DNA from: Pithys albifrons albifrons
Taxonomy: Eukaryota; Chordata; Aves; Passeriformes; Thamnophilidae
DNA length: 64,000 nucleotides
NCBI RefSeq assembly: GCF_047495875.1
Contig: NC_092458.1
Coordinates: 3,493,939-3,557,938 of the forward strand
Direction: 5' to 3'
How positions within the stretch are numbered: position 1 is the stretch's first letter; each line of letters opens with the position of its first letter. The position numbers and the translations under genes were made by a program. Positions 49,151 to 61,178 of the stretch are shown piece by piece. Below the pieces are notes generated by a model. The model was given only the letters and a program-made list of their open reading frames with translations, made no database searches and was not told where the DNA came from.

Positions 49151-52100
49151 AGTGCTTGATTAAAATAATGGAATTCCTTCCTGAAAGATATTGTGGAGGC
49201 TGAAAAGGTGTACAAGACTGGGCAAATAGAGATTGGAAAATTACTATTAGGTACAGTCAGCAGAGGAAAAATTTCCTGAACCCCAAGTAAGAGAAAACTG
49301 GAAGGTATTCTGAGGAAATGTCACGGTCATGACTGTACTTTCATTGCTCCTGATGCAACTACTATAGGCCAAATGTGGAGATATGAGTTAATTCAGAGCA
49401 GAATTAGTATGTTTAAGAAGAACTTCTGAAAAGTCCTGTAATTAAATCCCAGAATCCCCTAACCGAAAACTATTTCCCAAGACTAAAAATTAGAAGAAAA
49501 CTTATTTCCATGAGCTATAGTACATGATAAAAGGGCTTTTAAATATTAAATGATATATGCAACCAATAATAAACACATTCCATATGAATGTGTGTCCTAT
49601 TTAAATTTCTCAGCATTTGCCTTCAATGCAGAATTCAGGAGCTACTTCATTTATCTATGAGAAAACATAAACACACAGAGTAACCACTCTCTTATTACTC
49701 CAATGAAAAATTCATGTCTTGGACTACAAATCTATGTTTTGTTCAGTATGTTTGCTATCTATTGGGAATTAGTGTTGTAACTTTGTTTTTTGAAATTATT
49801 TGGGTATTCAGGGAGAAAGTTAAGAGAGAACATGAAGGAAATTGGATTAATCATCTTGTCTTACATACATTTAATGCAATACTACTTGTATATACTATTC
49901 ATTTATAGCTCTATGAACAGTAGCCCTGCTTAATATTCCCAGTTTTAATATGAAATCAATCCTTATTTAGTTACTACTGCAACACAAGGTAGCATTTTTT
50001 TAACTCAAAGTATTCAGAGTTGCTTAAATACTCTAACTAATTAAAAATCGATATAGGTGCACATAAAAAATTTAAAAACTTATATTCCTTGAAGCACTAT
50101 TAAAATGATGAATATGGCAGAAAAACTATAAAAATAAAACAAATTTTTTAATAAAGAATGTTTTGGCAGTTCTATAAATGAGTATCTCAGCAAGAAATAT
50201 ATATTTAGGTTTGCAAAAGAATAAATTGGGTTTGTAAGTCCTCTCATACCTACCTGTCTGGAAATTATTAATTTAATAAAGATGTTCAGTATTAAAATAT
50301 ATCCATTTTTAAAGCCCAATCTTGTTGGATTTCTTCTTTCACTACTTTATACACTTCTATAATTTCAAAAGCAGAACACATTTATATGGTCATTGGAATA
50401 AATCTAAACATACACTTTGGCCATCATTTAACTAAAAGAGTAGAGTGGATGACAACAGGGAAATTGAGGAATGCAAAAAACATGACTATATAATGCACAT
50501 GATAAATATAAATATTATGCACCATTAAAAGTTACTCAAAAACATGGAAATCATTGCCTGCTCAAATGGATGTCAGCTATTGGCAGCAGACTTTGTGATG
50601 GCAGGGATTTCTAGTCTATTGGATCATAGATGTTATTTCCCCAGAGAGGATCAAGCTATGCTTAAAGTAACTAATCAATGCAAATACAAATCAGTTCCAG
50701 TGCCAACTAAAAAATAAAACAGTCTCACATCAATAAAAACCTCTAAAGACTCTTTTGCATTAATAATACTTTTTTCCAAGGGAAGTTTATCAGAGTTTAT
50801 GGAGTTTCTGATGGACAGAAATGCCTCATGAAGGAAGCTGGTAATTATATCATTTATATCAACATAAACAAGCAATTTCTGAGAATTCTTTCCCCCTTAT
50901 TATGGCTAAAGCTTATCTGAAATAGAGTTCACTGTGTTTTGACACACAATTCTGACACATACAAGGCAGCAATTTCAGTGTTAATAAGGAGGGAATTAGT
51001 CATGCCGGGTGGTTTGACTTTCCAAACCATGGCCCTATGTCCTAAAATTGAGTTTTCTTCAATAAAATATGCTACTAATACTAATACACATTTATCTGAG
51101 AGGATGTATCTTTAATTCTTTCCAGAAAGGGAACCAACCAAACAAAGAAACCTAAATGAAAAAGCAACAAACTTTCTTGGAATTTCAGTGATAATGATAA
51201 TTTATAAAAATAACAATTTCAGCGATAGCTTATATCTCTTATCAGCTGCAGCCTATCATATTAAAAAAGTCTTTTGCCAATATGAGACCTATTTAACATA
51301 TCAAATGCAGAGGAAATATCCCTTCTACCTTCAAGCAGTTGATTCTGCTTTGTATTTTCACAGTTAATGACATTTAGTACAATGTTTGCATGGGCACCAG
51401 AAATAGAAATATTCTTCCTTTAAGAAACAGATGAGATGCACTGAAGAAAATGTATTTACCCCAATATCATGCTTTTTGTTATCTCTGTCCCTCTGGATTT
51501 TTGCTTTTTTAAAATTTTTTTTCAAGGAACTGAAAACTTGTGGATGGTTAAAAGACAGATGCTTAGAAAGGACAGGCTATTTTGCTACACAAACCCATTC
51601 CAAAGTAATTTTTTTATATCATTAATCACTTCCTTCCACGTTTAAAAAAGCTTATTTATTTACTTATTTATTGAGAAGCAAATTAAAAAAAAAGACATTC
51701 CCTTTTTTTCAATGTAATGGATAGTGCTACTCCACTTTGATCATATTCTGATCCATCAGGTGAACCCAGTTGTAACCTGATTCCATGAATTCTACTTAAG
51801 TGAAATCATAAGAGAATACATTAAAACAATTTTATTTTCTTAATTTTTGTTTTGCTGGTGGGTCATTCTAAACAAGCCATCAGTGCTTTCATGAAGAAAA
51901 TCACTAGAACCAACTGGGTATTTATAGTTCATATGTTAAATGTGAGAACTTTTGACAATTAAAAATGGTTGCTAAGAGCCCAATGTACCATGAGAGATCA
52001 GGGAATATGTAGAGTTTTCAGTTTGGATCAGAATTAGGGGGGAAATTAGGTTCATAGGTATTATGTTTCAGGTCTGAACAATACATTATATACTTGCTTC

Positions 52101-53953
52101 CTCATATCCATGGGTGTACATGTGTATACATATATGAATCTATGAATCTTGTGGCTATTTTTCACTTCTTAAGGTATCTAGTTCCTTGATGAGTAAGAGT
52201 CAGAGCTGAAGGGTTTACCTGAAGAAGAGTCAGAGTTTAAAGACAGCTTAGTCCTGGTCCAAGGGTCATCTTTTTTTTTGCCACAGAGCAGCACTAATGG
52301 CAGAGAGAGGTATCATTTAACACTAAGCCTTGACCTCCTGGGGAAGAAGAATGACAGTCCCATTTGACCTGCCTTTTAACTGTCATGTGAGAAGAAGGGA
52401 ATGTAGTTCTTAAAATGGTCTGAGGGTCAGTGAAGGGCTAATGGAAGTTTCCAGTGAAGGATGGTGATCCAGAAAGGAACTGTAGCCTGCACTATTATCC
52501 TGGGTAAATAAAGTTGCAAGTACCTTTCCTGTATTTCCACATATTTCACAGGGTGAGTGCTGCATTACTTTGATGTCCAAACACTGTTTGGCACATAATA
52601 AAGTCATTACTGGACTTACAGAATCTGAAGTCAATATCTGAATACTTTTCTGTCCCTCAGAATCTGATCAGAAGAATTTTTGACTGGAAAGACAAGCACA
52701 CAAAGTATTGCACGCTTCTATTCATAATAAAGCAACTGAAAAATGCATTGGGAAAGATTTTCTGCTTTTTATGGAGTACAAAGTTAATGGTGAGACCTAA
52801 CACTGCCACATCCAAGCTCTCTCTATAACAGCCTGTGACTGAATAGAAAAATCTAGATTAGGTAGAAATGGGTAGCTCTTACCTGCCAACACAACTCCTG
52901 GAGGTTTGACAGTCATAGGCAACTGAGTATTGTGCAATTTTCAGTCAGTTTGACAAGTTACTTTAAAGCACTGGCATCTTTAGATAGAAAAACAATTACC
53001 AAGTGGGTGCTGCTGGAAAGTATTTTGCACAGCTCACCTGCAAGGAGCAGGGCTGTGGGCAGCCTGAGATCCAGCGGGGAGAGAAACTGGAGCAGCACTG
53101 AAAAATTTCACCTGGCCTTCATGGAAAATTCCAATGTCTGTCTTGACCTTCAGAGGAAAGTTGAGTGTCTAGTTCTGCAGCAGCGTTGATGAGCTAGGAG
53201 CCACAGAAGTGCAATGCAGCCATGCACTTAAAGGCAATGACTTTAAATTTGGGCAGAACGCTGAGACCACAGCGCAAGTGTTCTGCTTTCCCTTCACATT
53301 TTGGGACAGGCAGAACAGCCTATCACTAACACTTATCCTGTTAGTTGGTGGAGTTCTGTTTGTTTTGAACTAATACTGCCTTTCAGAGTGCTAATACTGA
53401 TTTCCTATATAATAACCTATAAATTGCTACTTGAAAACAATGATCTAAAATTTAAGCAAAAGGACTTACAATTTAATGACTTTAATATCCTTTATATATA
53501 TATATAGAGAGAGAGATAGATAGATATAGATATAGATATATAGATATATAGATATATAGAGATATAGATATAGATATAGATATATAGATATAGATATAGA
53601 TATAGATATAGATATATAGATATATAGATATATAGATATATAGATATATAGATATATAGATATAGATATAGATATAGATAAAACCACATTGGTCTCATAA
53701 TAACTGTCTCCAATTTAATTTTAAACCTGGAAAATATTTTCTTGAAGTTACATCTTCAGAGAATACCAAGAAAACTCTGGGATCTGACACAACAATAATA
53801 AGTTTCAAATGCAAATATCAAAGATTCATCTTCCCTTCAGGCCATAGTCACAAGTTAGTGCACAAACCCACTGTCAGCTGCTGAACTGTGTGGCTGCAAA
53901 AATACAGCTGGGCTGAAGGGATCTCATAGTGACATGAATACCACAGCTATTTT
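49151..53953. other. AT-rich intergenic DNA, no gene seen
   Basis: About 4.8 kb. Its only clear structure is the (AGATAT)n tract at 53491-53680. Other open frames are at most 85 codons and unremarkable. Confidence 0.6.
53491..53680. repeat. Long (AGATAT)n compound microsatellite
   Basis: About 190 bp of TATAGA, GATATA and AGATAT units. Both 73-codon minus-strand frames over it translate to Y/I/S/L repeats and are artefacts. Confidence 0.95.
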
Positions 53954-54020
53954 CACAGAATCACAGTATCACAGTTTAGGTTGGAAAAGACCCTTAAGTT
54001 CATCAAGTCCAACTGTTACA
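53954..54020 (-). mobile_element. CR1 LINE, 3' terminal stub, minus strand
   Basis: CACAGAATCACAGTATCACAG, a degenerate set of CR1 terminal repeats, is followed by TTTAGGTTGGAAAAGACCC and CATCAAGTCCAAC. Similarity fades after about 54020, so only the last 60-70 bp of a CR1 can be recognised. Confidence 0.85.
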
Positions 54021-57000
54021 AATGCTGTTAATCAAATACTAAATCTGACAAAATGCACAAGCTGATCAGAATAGGGCACAGATCTTCAACATGAATGTTT
54101 GCAGTTTAGCCTGAGGCTGGCTGATCTCCAGGCAGACCACCATGTAAGAGTGACTTGGGTATCTCCTTAAGTAGGAATCAAGACATTTAAATTAAATTCT
54201 AACACTGGTAATCTCATTTTCTTCCTTTCTATCTGGAAAAAAAAATCCCACAATTTGGATCTAGGCAATGCTTTACCAAACATCTTGATTTGTCATTCAA
54301 AAGATTTTTTTTCCATTTCTACATCAGCCACTGGTGAACTATTGAAAAAAAAGTTTGGAATCAAGACAGAGACCATTTAATTTCCAATGAAATTATTTCT
54401 CCTGAGTAACAAAAGTTGTGATATCATTAACAAAATTCTTTTATTTATCTACAAACCAGAGCAGAGATGTTTCTTCATCCCTGCTCTTCTCACCTCCTGT
54501 AGTGTAGTTTTGGGACCCTGCCTAATAGTAAGGCTGGTAGCAGAGCCTTCAAAACTATTCCAGTCTCATCTTCTCTGAGATAATCAGTAAGAGTACCAAT
54601 TATGGCTGGCTGCAATGACATTTTCTGTGATGTAGGCATTGTCAGACAGGAATCACAATGAGAGAGGTCAGATAATTTATAATCAGGAACTTAGTGTCTT
54701 TTTCTCCATCTTAGTATAGATGACCAAGAGATTAAGAGACATTTTGAGTTCTGAGCCTTTGAATTCATCAGTAGTGAAATTAAAGATTTTTTTTTAAATA
54801 TCTCCAAACCTGCAGTTTTCTAGACACATCCAGAAAGCCCTTGCCTATTACTGCTCTTGCAATTAAGCATTGCAGTAGCTGTTTAGAATGTGTTCTTGAT
54901 TTGTTTTGTTGGTAAGACTGTTTTTCAAGAATGACCCCCAGACAGGGGTGACACTTCACTGACTCCAGCAGTATCACAAAAGTCATCATTTGTTGGAACC
55001 ACTATGCAAGTAACAAAATTATGTCACTCAAAAAAAGACTTTGTGAACACTGTGATCTCTCAGCCAGCACATCTTAATTGTTAATTGTCAATAGTATTAC
55101 TAAGATTTTTTGAGCCTCATTTGCTGCACTATTGGCCTTCTATAACATGTGACCACCAAATTTCTTCACTTCAACACATTTTAAGTTCTCAGTTATATTT
55201 TTGTTTAATTCTGCATTCCTATTTCATTGACCATTAAGACTCATGACTATGAAAAAGGTTCTAAACAATTTTAGCTAATTTTTCCTACTGTATGAGGCAG
55301 AAATAAATCTCCTAGAAAGAAAAACAAGAGATTGGCAAGCAATGTTTAAAAGCTTGATTTATAATGTAAGCATTCCCTTTCATACAGATGATACATGAAA
55401 AAAAAAGATTATAAGAATTCTAAGTTCTTGTATAATTGCTGAGCTCCTTCAAACTCCCAATTTCACTATTTCCAGCTTGCAATCTAACCCACATAACAAT
55501 GCTTGGTGGAGTATCAAACATATGGATCAAGTTCCAAAGGATAATCAAGGTTATTTTAAAACTTGGTATGTGGATGAAAAAATCCCATGTTAATTTTTTC
55601 AGACAAAGTTAAAAATATTTCTAAAGTGTTCTTCTTTCAGTGCAGCAGGTGGAGAAGGGCTTACTGGCTGTGACAGGTTAATTGTATAATAAAGCCATAT
55701 TAAGTATGAATTTAATCGTTAAAAAAACTATTCTAATATTCTTCATGCGCTTGTATTTCAATATTATTTAACATTTGTGCATAAGATGCAGAGATATTTC
55801 TCAAATGTCTGCATAGTTAGACAACATAAATGGAAGAAGAAATGGGTTCATGTATCTGACAGTGCTATTTGTTTTGTTATGATGCCATTTTTAGATTAAA
55901 AGCAACTAAGCCAGTAAACCAAAACCCTGCAGTAGATTACATAGTAACAGCTTCAAAGGCAATTTGGAGCCTCTCACTTGTTATGCTCCTTAGAATGAGG
56001 ACAACAATTATAAAGCTTTTTAAATAAGGAAAGGCTGCATACTGCAGTTGAAATATTTCATGATGACAGGTAAAGGCAAATCTGACATGTAAAGGCAAAA
56101 CACTGCAATGGATTTCATATAAATTCTAAAGTGATTGCGAAAACTACCCTTTGGGAGGTGAAAGAAATTATTATTTATTAAATAAGTAAATTATGTCTAG
56201 CTCTGCTTTTGACTGATGTTTTCACTGTATCAGTCTATACAAACCTTGGACAGTAAACTTACAGGACAGCATCCTTTCAGTGAGTTTCAGGTAGGGAACA
56301 TTCTTCACCAGCTGAATACTGAAATAAATAATGTAAAAAACCCCCGCCACCTAAATATCTATCATCTCTGAACTAGTCCTAGAATCTAACTACCTATAAT
56401 TTCAAGTGAGAAAAATCTTGTAAAACCATAGTTATGGACCCTGCTGGTACCTAAATGTTAAATTAAAAGCCTTACATAACCTTATTTTTTTAACAAAATT
56501 TAGAAACAAAATTCAGTGTGATAGCTCTGATAATCCCACTGTATATAACGATATAAGCCTTAAAAAAATCCATTTAATAGATTAAAGAGTTCCAAATAGT
56601 CTTTTACTACAGCTATAGCAGTATTTTACCCTTCCTAAATATTCATATCTTTGATTATTTTTTACAATGGTCTGTTCTCCTTTTTTTTTTCTCTCCCTCT
56701 GTTATTTCTTTTTATAAATCAGTCATACAGAGTAAAAAGAAATCTAAGCATATTCATTCCACTTATATTGTTTTCCTTAATGGAATGTCAACAACTGGTG
56801 TAGTTCTGAAGAGTTCCATTGTACCACGGACTGTTGAAGCCAATAATGGGTTTTAGAACTGTGATTACAGCAGCCATTCATGATGACAGATATAACTGTA
56901 TTCACTAAAATATATTCATCACTTCTGACTAGCTCACCAGTCTTCAGTGTCAGTACTGTCTTGTGAAAAATGGTACACAGTCCCACAGTAGGAAAAATGA

Positions 57001-57087
57001 TAAATGCATTTACACTGGGCCTCCTGTAGGAAAAAAAATCACTGTCTTCTTCACATGTATTTTTCCCATCTATACTACTTCCATATT
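54021..57087. other. AT-rich intergenic DNA, no gene seen
   Basis: About 3 kb. The largest open frame is 104 codons on the minus strand (56777-57091), and it overlaps the CR1 tail at one end. It shows no motif and is probably chance. Confidence 0.55.
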
Positions 57088-58156
57088 TCATAGAATCATA
57101 GAATCATAGAATCGATTGGGTTGGAAAAGACCTCCGAGATCATCGAGTCCAACCCTTGGTCCAACTCCAGTCCATTTACCAGATCATGGCACTCAGTGCC
57201 ACGTCCAATCTGTGTTTAAAAATCTCTAGGGATGGTGAATCCACCACCTCTCTGAGCAGCCCATTCCAATGCCTGATTACTCTCTCTGGAAAGAATTTTT
57301 TTCTGATATCCAACTTAAATTTCCCCTGGCAGAGCTTAAGCCCGTGCCCCCTTGTGCTATTGCTGAGTGCCTGGGAGAAGAGACCAGCCCCCACCTGGCT
57401 AGAACTTCCCTTCAGGTAGTTCTAGACAGTGCTGAGGTCACCTCTGAGCCTCCTCTTCTCCAGGCTAAACAACCCCATCTCCCTCAGCCTCTCCCCACAG
57501 CACTTGTGCTCCAGTCCCTTCACCAGCCTTGTTGCTCTTCTCTGGACTTGCTCCAGTACCTCAATATCCTTTCTGAACTGAGGGGCCCAGAACAGAGCAC
57601 AACACTCAAGGTGTGGCCTCACCAACGCAGAGTACAGGGGAAGGATCACTGCCCTGGGCCTGCTGGCCACGCTATTTTTGATACAGGCCAGGATCCCATT
57701 GGCCTTCTTGGCCACCTGGGCACACTGTTGGCTCATGTTGAGCTTCCTGTCAATTAGTACCCCAAGGTCCCTTTCTGCCTGGCTGCTCTCCAGCCACTCA
57801 GTGCCCAGCCTGTAGCGCTGCAGGGGGTTGTTGTGGCCAAAGTGCAGGACTCGGCACTTGGCCTTATTGAACTTCATCCCATTGGAATCAGCCCATCTCT
57901 CAAGTCTATCCAGATCCCTCTGCAGAGCCCTCCTGCCTTCCAGCAGATCGACACTCCCTCCCAGCTTGGTGTCATCAGCAAATTTGCTGGTGATGGACTC
58001 AATCCCCTCATTTAAATCATCAATAAAGATGTTAAATAGGACTGGACCCAATACAGACCCCTGGGGAACACCACTGGTGACCGGCCACCAGCTGGATGCA
58101 GCTGCATTCACCAGCACTCTCTGGACCCGACCCTCCAGCCAGCTCCTAATCCAGGA
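57088..58156 (-). mobile_element. CR1 LINE, 3' half with intact terminal repeats, minus strand
   Basis: The + strand begins with three CATAGAAT units (from 57089), the standard CR1 3' end, and the 3' UTR GATTGGGTTGGAAAAGACC follows. The coding part extends to 58156, where it is 5'-truncated within the RT domain just upstream of motif B. It is the same subfamily as the 14486 and 41381 copies. Flanks show no clear target duplication. Confidence 0.95.
57176..58156 (-). pseudogene. CR1 ORF2 remnant: RT C-terminal half
   Basis: On the minus strand the frame is open from the truncation point (about 58156) to 57422, with motif [12 protein letters not shown] near 58050-58080 and the catalytic FADD motif near 57977-57988, followed by [19 protein letters not shown] and the [11 protein letters not shown] block. 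One TAG stop near 57422 breaks it, and the same frame then resumes to the natural end at 57176. So the only damage besides truncation is one stop and one lost codon (RGHG for RGHDG). Motif A and the endonuclease are missing. It cannot act, but it is a young copy. Confidence 0.92.
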
Positions 58157-59720
58157 TATTCATTTCCTCCGGTACTCACCAAATCTTTCAGGGTGTGTTG
58201 TTGAAGTCTTCCCAAGCTCCCATAGGACAGTAGGAAGAAAGATATATTTGTCTCAAATGCTCTACCCATAGTTATTCTACTGTCTTGCTTTGAATTCACA
58301 GCAACCCTTCCCCTGCCACCAGCAAAACTATCATCTTATTCAGGAAGAAGAGCTGGTGTGCTAATATAGGCATTAAAAATCTGTCTCAGCTCATGGAAGA
58401 GCTTTCTAATAATAAAGCAAAATTTTAAAATTGTCTTTCTTCAGTTAAAAGTGTATTTTCCCTCCAGGGCAGAAAGTCCCACATAATCCTTCAAGGACAC
58501 ATTACTCAAAAATTAGGTAAAGCTCAAATACAGCTCAACACTCTTAAAGTGATGTTTGTTTTTTCTCCCCACAAAAATCAAAACACACAAGCAGCTTCTG
58601 TGTTGCTTATATTTTGCCTCTTCTCTCCAAAAATTTGGCAAAGATTTCGAGGAATTACAAGAGAAGGGGTTTTTTTAAACAAAAATCTTTTCTATTGACT
58701 GGTAAACAGCAAAGTCCATTCAAATTTAGTGAACGAGTGTCTGTGTTTAATTAAAACATTTAAATATTTATAAATAAAAGTACAACTTGTAAAACTGATT
58801 TACTACTATGCATTTTATTTGAACTCATCAAATGTCTCTTAGCTGTAGATGAGTATTCTTTTCAACCTTCTTAAAACCTTTTAATAAAACAGCCCACCAC
58901 TGCAGTACAAATGATTTTTAGTTTTTTTCAAAGTCCTGTACAGACTACAGGCCTAGCACTGGTCTAGCTTCTCTTTTAATGGTTGAATTTGCAGAAAACA
59001 ACCTTTATACTAGCCTAAAATGCTGCTATGCTGAAAGGTGTCTAACAAAATAAATACCCTTTTGCCATGCCTGTTGAAGAAACAATCCATATCCTGAAAA
59101 TTTAGCAGTATTTCAGTTAACTAGATGGTACTTACTTCCATAAACAAACAAGAATTAAGACCGTTTCAAATTTAGTTTTTGAATCAGAATTGTACTTCTT
59201 ACTCTACTCAGTTTATTTACATGAACAGGATCTATAAGCATAGTTCTTCACTCTTTAACAATTTACTGATTAAAAAACTGTCCTTTCTGCCCACAAAATA
59301 CTTTCAAAATCCCAGCAGTAAATTCATCATTTTTCTGTTGGCTCAGTGTACTATTTTTAATCAAGTTAATGCAAGTTTTCTGCCCTTTGATACTCTGAGG
59401 CACTCACTTTAATAAGGGAATCAGGTATCAGCTGGCATGTTTTCTTAGAACAGTTATTTTGCCATACATTCCAAAATGGAAACAAAAGTTTCAAGTCATG
59501 AAAGTCTTTTAATTTGTCCTTATAATTTATATATTTTGAGTTTGGCTACTTTTGAATTAACTAACATTTTTCAGAACTGCTCTTTTCAAAAGACAGGTCA
59601 TTAAAAAAAAAACCAAGTAACACTGACAACTAATGAAATTATCATGTCTGTTATGGAACTATTAAGTAAAAACAGAAGCCTGAATTTGTATTTATAATAT
59701 TTACTTCCAATTTACATATA
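58157..59720. other. AT-rich intergenic DNA, no gene seen
   Basis: About 1.6 kb between the CR1 and the 1446-bp LTR. Nothing recognised. Confidence 0.6.
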
Positions 59721-59726
59721 CTATAG

Positions 59727-61172
59727 TGTGGGATGATGGGCTGATAAGCCTTGATGAGTTGAGGGAAACACCTGAGTCCCCCTAGAGGGATGCTTCCAGC
59801 TGAGGACAAAAGCTTTCAAACTGATAAGATTAATAAAGGGTGGAATGTCTTAAAGAATGACATGGCCCTCCTTTGCAATATCTTCTATGACCACTCAAGG
59901 AGCCACTACCCTCAGGCATCTGTTTCACCCCCTAAGTATCGACTTAGTCACACGAAAGCACATGAAGAAAAAAAAAGGTATAAAAAGTGTGGGATTTAAA
60001 CTCAAGTGAAGGGGGAGAAATGCCATGTCTCTGTGAGGGTAACTGCTGGCAGCCTGTTCTGCCTCCTTCTCTTAGAACAATATAGGGGTTAGAACCATGT
60101 GTTTTCTATACTCTATACTTTACTTTCTTAACTTTACTTTCTTACAAAGCTTATTCCTTTACACATTCTATCTTACATCATATGCTAACAGCTACTTTGA
60201 TTCTTTTTCTATAAGCACCTCCTTTACTAACTGTGTTTTGCTACCTTAATACTAATAACAGTAACTTCCTTTACACTTTGCTACTTTATATTAGTTATTT
60301 CTTTCTTTTGCAATGTGCAGTTGCTTTTTCAACATGTGGGTTGATAAGAAGCAGCTCTGTTCCTTCCATTTGCTTTGTGTTACAGAGAGAGTGGTGTGGA
60401 AGCAATTTTATTGCCCTATGTTTTTGAAAGAGTGTCTAGATAAGTGTTTTGGGTGGTTGTATTTCTAATTAGTAGATCTTTGTTTCTAGTTTCTGTCTGT
60501 TGTGAAAATGGGATACACTGCCGTGTTGAAACTTAAGTTTGGTGTGCTGGTCTCTATAAAATGTGTTTTGTGCTGGTTTCTTTTGGGCTCTTTTATTTTC
60601 AATTAAATACAATCTTGCAGCTGAACGTTATCACCGGCAATGCAAACCCCACAATAACTGTCACATCCTTGTATTAATAAATGTTATTTTGGGAGCTGTT
60701 GTGGGGAAAGTTCTTTTCTTGCAATTAACTGTGGTCTCAGAGCAGAGGTTAGAAATCCTTCCAGCCTGTGTTCTATCCGTGTTGGTAGGCAGTGCTGGGT
60801 TCATAAGGCTCTAATTTTCTGGAAGTGCTTATTTATCTGATGAGCTCTCCCTGGCTTAAGTGTGGCCTCAGAGCAGATGTTAGAAATACTTCCAACCTGT
60901 GTGCTGTCCGTAGTCGATAGGCTGTGTTAGGAAACATAAGGCTGTAATTTTCTGGAGGTGCTTATTGCTAGTAATTTCTCCCTTACTTAAGTGAGGGTCT
61001 CATAGAGGAATCAAAAATCTTTCCAGAATGTGTTCTGTCCAGAGTCCAGCAGGCAGTGCTGGGTTCATAAAGTTTTGATTATCCCGAGGGCGCTTATAGC
61101 TATTAACTTTATATTAATACAGTTAAGACTAGAAATCTGCATTTGTGTCTCCCTCCTCTCTTTCACAAGACA
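59727..61172 (+). mobile_element. Long solo LTR with internal tandem repeats (ERVK-like)
   Basis: A 1446-bp element starts TGTGGGATGATGG and ends TTTCACAAGACA, with an exact 6-bp CTATAG duplication on both sides (59721-59726 and 61173-61178). TG...CA ends and a 6-bp duplication fit class II (ERVK or alpha/betaretrovirus-like) elements. A TATAAAAA box lies at 59979-59986, ATTAAA at 60602-60607 and AATAAA at 60676-60681. The 3' part (60730-61127) is three tandem units of about 131 bp. No gag, pol or env lies next to it, so it is a solo LTR. Its length is large for an LTR, mainly because of the repeat array and a T-rich R/U5-like region. Orientation rests on the TATA and polyadenylation order. 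Confidence 0.88.
60730..61127 (+). repeat. Three tandem repeats of about 131 bp inside the LTR
   Basis: The units start at 60730, 60861 and 60992 (131, 131 and about 136 bp). Each begins TGTGG or TGAGG with a TCTCAGAGC-like block, has CTTCCAGCCTGTG and GGTTCATAAGG blocks, and ends near CTTAAG or GTTAAG. Units 1 and 2 are closest; unit 3 is more diverged. No such array occurs in the other LTRs. Confidence 0.9.
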
Positions 61173-61178
61173 CTATAG

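Noticed and set aside
53466..53713. Two 73-codon frames rich in Y, I, S and L
   Set aside because: They are translations of the (AGATAT)n microsatellite.
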